Assembly (NCBI RefSeq): GCF_000024225.1
Contig: NC_013203.1
Location: 992,001 to 1,056,000, forward strand
From: Lancefieldella parvula DSM 20469
Lineage (GTDB): Bacteria; Actinomycetota; Coriobacteriia; Coriobacteriales; Atopobiaceae
Length of the DNA: 64,000 nt
Direction of reading: 5' to 3'
This document shows positions 60,266 to 64,000 of the stretch, piece by piece. A program made the translations under genes and the position numbers. Positions within the stretch are counted from its first letter, which is position 1. Each line of letters begins with the position of its first letter. The notes beneath the pieces were generated by a model. The model saw only the letters and a program-made list of their open reading frames with translations, was not told the DNA's origin and ran no database searches.

Positions 60266-62315
60266 GAGTTCCTCCCCTTGCATCTAACTTCTCATGTACA
60301 GCTGTTGAAGATTCTTCCCAAGCTTTAAGTTCTTTGTAGATGGTTTCTGCTAAGTTCACAGAAACACCTTTTACCTGAGAGATGTCCTCAACACTTGCAG
60401 CCTTTAAGCGCTTAAAAGAGCCAAAATGGCGCATGATATCTTTTTTACGTTTAGGTCCTACACCAGGGATTTCGTCCAGAATAGAGACGGTCATTGCCTT
60501 ATCTCTAAGCTCACGATGAAAGGTAATTGCAAAACGGTGAGACTCATCACGGACTTGCTTAATAAGATACAGAGAAGCTGACCCTGTAGGCAGCACGATT
60601 GGCGTGTCATCCCAAGGTACAAAGACTTCCTCATCAGACTTAGCAAGGCCGCAGACAGGAATATCTAATCCCAGTTCATTGAGCTGATTGATTGCGGCGG
60701 TCAGCTGAGGTTTGCCGCCATCAACTACCAGCAAATCAGGCCTTGAGCCAAAACGTTCGTCTGCCATGCGCTCCGGACTATATCTTCTGCCCAGAACCTC
60801 TGTCATTGAGACAAAGTCGTTTGCTTCATCAAGCTCAGCGCGGATTTTAAAGCGTCGATACTGGCTTTTATCAGCCTTTCCGTTAGTAAAGACCACCATA
60901 GACGCAACGGTAAAGTTTCCATGAAGCGTAGAGATATCAAAGCACTCAATGCGCAGTGGCGGCGCATCAAGCGCAAGTGCACTTTCAAGCTGAAGAAGCG
61001 CCTGGTTAGTGCGGTCATCGGCATAGCCTGTACGAATCATATGGCGCATTAGGGCGTGACGAGCATTAGCAGAAGCCATCTGAAGTAGACGGAATTTCTC
61101 GCCACGTTGTGGGTGGTGAAGTACGCAGTTGTGACCTCGCTTTTGTGTCAGCCACTCGGACAAAACCTCCGCATCGAGAAGATCGATGGGCAGGTTAACC
61201 TCTGCGGGAATGTCAGCGGTTTCGTCGTAGTAGCGCTTTAGGAAGCCCGAAACCAGCTCTTCCTCGGAAACGTCCAAACCTTTGTCCAGGATAAACTCAA
61301 CCGAGCGAATGGTACGGCCTTCTCGCACAACAAACACGCAGGCTGCAGAGATGGTTTCTTCTCGGTAAATGCCAATGAGGTCAATATTAACCGAGGTAGG
61401 AAACGTGACTTGCTGACGGTCATCAAGATCAGAAAGTGAACGCAGACGGGACTTGAGCCTAGCTGCCTTTTCAAAATCCAAGTCAGCAGCGGCTTCTTGC
61501 ATCTGATCTTTGAGCTCAGAAACAATCTCGGAGCGATTTCCGCGAAGGAAGTTTTCTACCTGTCTAACGTTCTTAGCATAAGAAACGGTGTCAATAGCAC
61601 CAACGCACACGCCAGGACCCTTGCCTACGTGGTAATCAAAGCAAGGTCTCCCCTTCTTTGCCAGCAGCAAGTTAGCAACAGCTGCGCCATCGGGATCTTT
61701 TTCAAGCAGGCGCTTGGCACGCTTCCACTCCACGCACGTAGCAGAGCAGATGGGCACTACTTTTCTGAGCGTCTCGATGGTTTGTCTTGCCGCGTAAGAA
61801 TCGGTATAGGGACCAAAATAGCGCGTACCCTTCTTGTGTTTCTCGCGCGTGTATTTAATTGCCGGGAAGGTGTCTGACTCGGTAATAGCAATGTAGGGAT
61901 AGCTCTTATCGTCTTTAAAGTCCACGTTAAAGTATGGACGATACTGAGCGATGAGATTGCGCTCCAGCACCAATGCCTCATGCTCGTTTTCTACCACAAT
62001 GTAGTCAAAACTGCGCACGACCTGCATCATCAGAGGAATCTTGGCACGGTCATCTTGAAGCGTGACATATTGTCTCATGCGAGCACGCAGGTTTTTAGCC
62101 TTGCCTACATAGATTACCTTGCCAGAGCCGTCTTTCCAGAGATAACAGCCTGGATCAGTGGGAACCTGATCAACCTGCTCTCTAATGGACACCAGATCAT
62201 CTGAGGGTTCAGAAGAAAATGACGGTGCAAGTCCCGGTGCCCCCGAAGGCACATAACTAGGATCAAACTTGTTCTGAGAACTGTCTTTGGCGCTTCTGTC
62301 ACTGCCTCTGGCCAT
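60258..62315 (-). CDS. uvrC: Excinuclease ABC subunit C
   Basis: Makes both incisions in nucleotide excision repair. 685 residues: an extra N-terminal tail rich in Ser/Pro (1-45), GIY-YIG nuclease (about 50-130, CYLWKDGSGKVIYVGKAKNLRARMR split around the motif), UvrB-binding UVR motif near 240-280, the RNase H-like domain with LLVVDGGKPQL, and C-terminal helix-hairpin-helix (IPGVGPKRKK). ATG start one base after the murJ stop. Confidence 0.96.
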   Translation of the reverse strand: MARGSDRSAKDSSQNKFDPSYVPSGAPGLAPSFSSEPSDDLVSIREQVDQVPTDPGCYLWKDGSGKVIYVGKAKNLRARMRQYVTLQDDRAKIPLMMQVVRSFDYIVVENEHEALVLERNLIAQYRPYFNVDFKDDKSYPYIAITESDTFPAIKYTREKHKKGTRYFGPYTDSYAARQTIETLRKVVPICSATCVEWKRAKRLLEKDPDGAAVANLLLAKKGRPCFDYHVGKGPGVCVGAIDTVSYAKNVRQVENFLRGNRSEIVSELKDQMQEAAADLDFEKAARLKSRLRSLSDLDDRQQVTFPTSVNIDLIGIYREETISAACVFVVREGRTIRSVEFILDKGLDVSEEELVSGFLKRYYDETADIPAEVNLPIDLLDAEVLSEWLTQKRGHNCVLHHPQRGEKFRLLQMASANARHALMRHMIRTGYADDRTNQALLQLESALALDAPPLRIECFDISTLHGNFTVASMVVFTNGKADKSQYRRFKIRAELDEANDFVSMTEVLGRRYSPERMADERFGSRPDLLVVDGGKPQLTAAINQLNELGLDIPVCGLAKSDEEVFVPWDDTPIVLPTGSASLYLIKQVRDESHRFAITFHRELRDKAMTVSILDEIPGVGPKRKKDIMRHFGSFKRLKAASVEDISQVKGVSVNLAETIYKELKAWEESSTAVHEKLDARGGTHE

Positions 62316-62316
62316 G

Positions 62317-63951
62317 CTATGACCTTACGCGAGATACCAGTGAGCGAAGCATAGCAGACTCTGGTGATTTGAAGAGGATTGCCAAGCCATAGGTAACCAA
62401 GACAGCTGGAATACCTGCAAAGATGCAATACAGCACGCCATAGAGCGCTCGTCCATCTGGAACACCAATGACAGCACGCAAACCTACCATAATCAGAAGC
62501 GCCGTCGCAGATCCTGCTAGACCAAAAAGAATTGAGCGAGCAAAAGCAAACACCATGGACTTCAGTCCAATCTGGCCAAGATGCTTACGCAGGCTAATCA
62601 ACATAATGGTGTCAATGACTACATAGAAGATAGCAGAGGTAGTTGCTACAAACATCATGCCAAAATGAGAAGTACCCACTAGCAGTACCAAGACCTGCAC
62701 AACAGATCCCAGTGTTGCCGAGACAGCATAGAGTGTCATGCGTCGCATGGCTGAGCAGACTTTTTGAAGGTACATGCCAATACCATACAAAGGCAAAGCA
62801 AGAGACTGACCAATCAAAAACTGCTGAGTTAACAGCATCTGATCTTCTGTAAACTTACTTGCTCCAATAATAGAAACAAGCGGCATCGAGAAAATCATCA
62901 AGTACATCATAAACGGCACGGTAAAGAATAGAATTTGATTGATACCATGCTTGAGGTCCTTTTTAAACTGATCCATATTCTCTTTTGCCCAGCTATCAGA
63001 CAGCTCGGTAAAGAGTGCTGTGGTAATAGGTACTGTCAAAATGGAATATGGCAGCGTATACCAAAGACGAGCGTATGCCGCAATAGATGCACCAGATGCA
63101 GAAACACTAAGCTGAGAGCTTGTCTGAACTGACATAGTCACAAAAGTAGCAACCACAACAATCAGAGCAGGTGCACCAATCTTGAGCGTCTCTTTGAGTG
63201 CAAGATCTTTAAGATTAATTCTCCACGAGAGCTTAATCCCCTTGCGCTTAAGTGACGGAACCTGAATCAGAACCTGAATCAATACACCCAGCGGATTTCC
63301 CAATGCAAGAATCAAAAGACCCAGCTCAGGGTTAGTGTTAACCAAGAATGCATACGCAAAGAACGATGCTGTAGTCACAAAGTTATTAAAAATAGGAGCT
63401 GCGGCTGGCCAGAGGTAGTCTCGCTCTGCATTCAAAACACCAGAGAAAATGGTGGAGAAGCAGTACAGCATAACCTCTATGACGAAGAACCTGAAAAAGT
63501 ACACCGCCAGCGTAGGATCAAAATCAGTTCCTGCCGAGAAGGACTGTGTATACACCACTTCTGCGGCAAAGAAGAAGCCTAAGACAGCAACAAGTCCTGT
63601 TGCAACAACAACAATTGAAAGTAAGTTGGAGGTATAAGCGTTTGCCTCGTCTTGTCCAACTTTCTTTTTAATAGATAGATATACCGGCAAAAATGCTGTG
63701 GTAAGCATACCTGCACCAACAAGCTCATAGAGCTGGTCAGGAAGGGTGTTTGCAATGGAGTAACAGCTTGCAAGAACGGTTGCGCCCATAGCAAATGCTT
63801 GAGCCCAAGTTCTTAAGAAACCCGTAATACGACTAATCAGGACAAGCACACTCATCATGGAGGTAGAGCGGCTTAAGTCCTTCTGCTTAGAAGCATCCTC
63901 TTTATCAGGAGACTCTGCTGGAAGTCGCATATGTTTGGGCTGATATGCCAC
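62317..63951 (-). CDS. murJ: Lipid II flippase MurJ (MviN family)
   Basis: 544 residues, about 14 membrane helices of the MOP superfamily, which flips lipid II across the membrane for peptidoglycan synthesis. A polar N-terminal stretch (1-30) precedes the first helix; typical motifs are LISRITGFLRTWAQAFAMG, LPDQLYELVGAGMLTTAFLPVY and AYARLWYTLPYSILTVPI. GTG start overlapping the stop of the gene upstream (TAGTG) behind GAGGTG. Confidence 0.94.
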   Translation of the reverse strand: MAYQPKHMRLPAESPDKEDASKQKDLSRSTSMMSVLVLISRITGFLRTWAQAFAMGATVLASCYSIANTLPDQLYELVGAGMLTTAFLPVYLSIKKKVGQDEANAYTSNLLSIVVVATGLVAVLGFFFAAEVVYTQSFSAGTDFDPTLAVYFFRFFVIEVMLYCFSTIFSGVLNAERDYLWPAAAPIFNNFVTTASFFAYAFLVNTNPELGLLILALGNPLGVLIQVLIQVPSLKRKGIKLSWRINLKDLALKETLKIGAPALIVVVATFVTMSVQTSSQLSVSASGASIAAYARLWYTLPYSILTVPITTALFTELSDSWAKENMDQFKKDLKHGINQILFFTVPFMMYLMIFSMPLVSIIGASKFTEDQMLLTQQFLIGQSLALPLYGIGMYLQKVCSAMRRMTLYAVSATLGSVVQVLVLLVGTSHFGMMFVATTSAIFYVVIDTIMLISLRKHLGQIGLKSMVFAFARSILFGLAGSATALLIMVGLRAVIGVPDGRALYGVLYCIFAGIPAVLVTYGLAILFKSPESAMLRSLVSRVRS

Positions 63952-64000
63952 TAGTGCACCTCGCGAACAATATCTGCAAACGTAGCCGATACAAATGAAG
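63951..64000 (-). CDS. C-terminal end of a gene cut by the window edge
   Basis: An open frame enters from the right edge and ends in TAG at 63951-63953, encoding 15 visible residues ending SATFADIVREVH. The stop overlaps the murJ GTG start, the usual sign of coupled genes, so this is probably the last part of the gene upstream of murJ. Too little is visible to identify it. Confidence 0.5.
   Translation of the reverse strand, partial: SFVSATFADIVREVH

Overview
The window looks like chromosomal DNA of a host-associated, mid-GC (roughly 45 % by eye) actinobacterium of the class Coriobacteriia, most likely the Atopobium/Lancefieldella/Olsenella lineage. This rests on the actinobacterial run whiA-gapA-pgk-tpiA-secG, a type A RNase P RNA, tandem C1-type aminopeptidases, superoxide reductase, and large secreted proteins built of choline/glucan-binding-like aromatic repeats. 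The species call is inference; no database was searched. Most genes lie on the minus strand.

Layout. 1-6 kb: two cell-wall enzymes with the same repeat modules, pointing toward each other's ends (an N-terminal amidase on minus, a C-terminal L,D-transpeptidase on plus), with a HAD phosphatase and a cold-shock protein between them. 6-15 kb: ruvCAB behind a near-perfect LexA operator, a NadE homologue that has lost its catalytic motifs, superoxide reductase, and dnaE. 15-19 kb: tandem pepC-like peptidases, then an AT-rich patch with a secreted protein and an overlapping 59-residue membrane protein. 19-24 kb: YigZ, an orphan PTS EIIA, rnpB, and a divergent Trm9-like methyltransferase/Elp3 pair. 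24-32 kb: AhpF-like reductase and AhpC, tRNA-Val, membrane proteins, mnmA with a cysteine desulfurase. 32-36 kb: tRNA-Gly, tRNA-Cys and tRNA-Leu around a partner-switching pair (RsbU-like phosphatase and a fused STAS/anti-sigma kinase). 36-43 kb: oligopeptide ABC transporter (oppBC-DF-A). 43-48 kb: secG, tpiA, pgk, gapA, whiA, rapZ. 48-59 kb: a sialic-acid island (nanE, ROK kinase, nanA-like lyase, two esterase-like proteins, and a SatABCD-type ABC transporter with a permease-ATPase fusion). 59-64 kb: murJ, uvrC and small unknown genes.

How the parts fit. The nan/sat block imports and degrades sialic acid from host glycans, and it sits where other actinobacteria have uvrC next to rapZ-yvcK-whiA; yvcK is absent. 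IscS/MnmA and Elp3/Trm9-like together predict a eukaryote-like wobble-uridine modification. AhpCF and superoxide reductase form an anaerobe's oxidative-stress defence.

The most unexpected signal is not a gene. The octamer GCGAGAAA (or TTTCTCGC) occurs about 26 times in 64 kb by hand count, against about 2 expected by chance. It occurs in both orientations, in several reading frames and preferentially between genes. In two places inverted copies form perfect terminator hairpins, a pattern that resembles DNA-uptake-sequence or Chi-like genome signatures.
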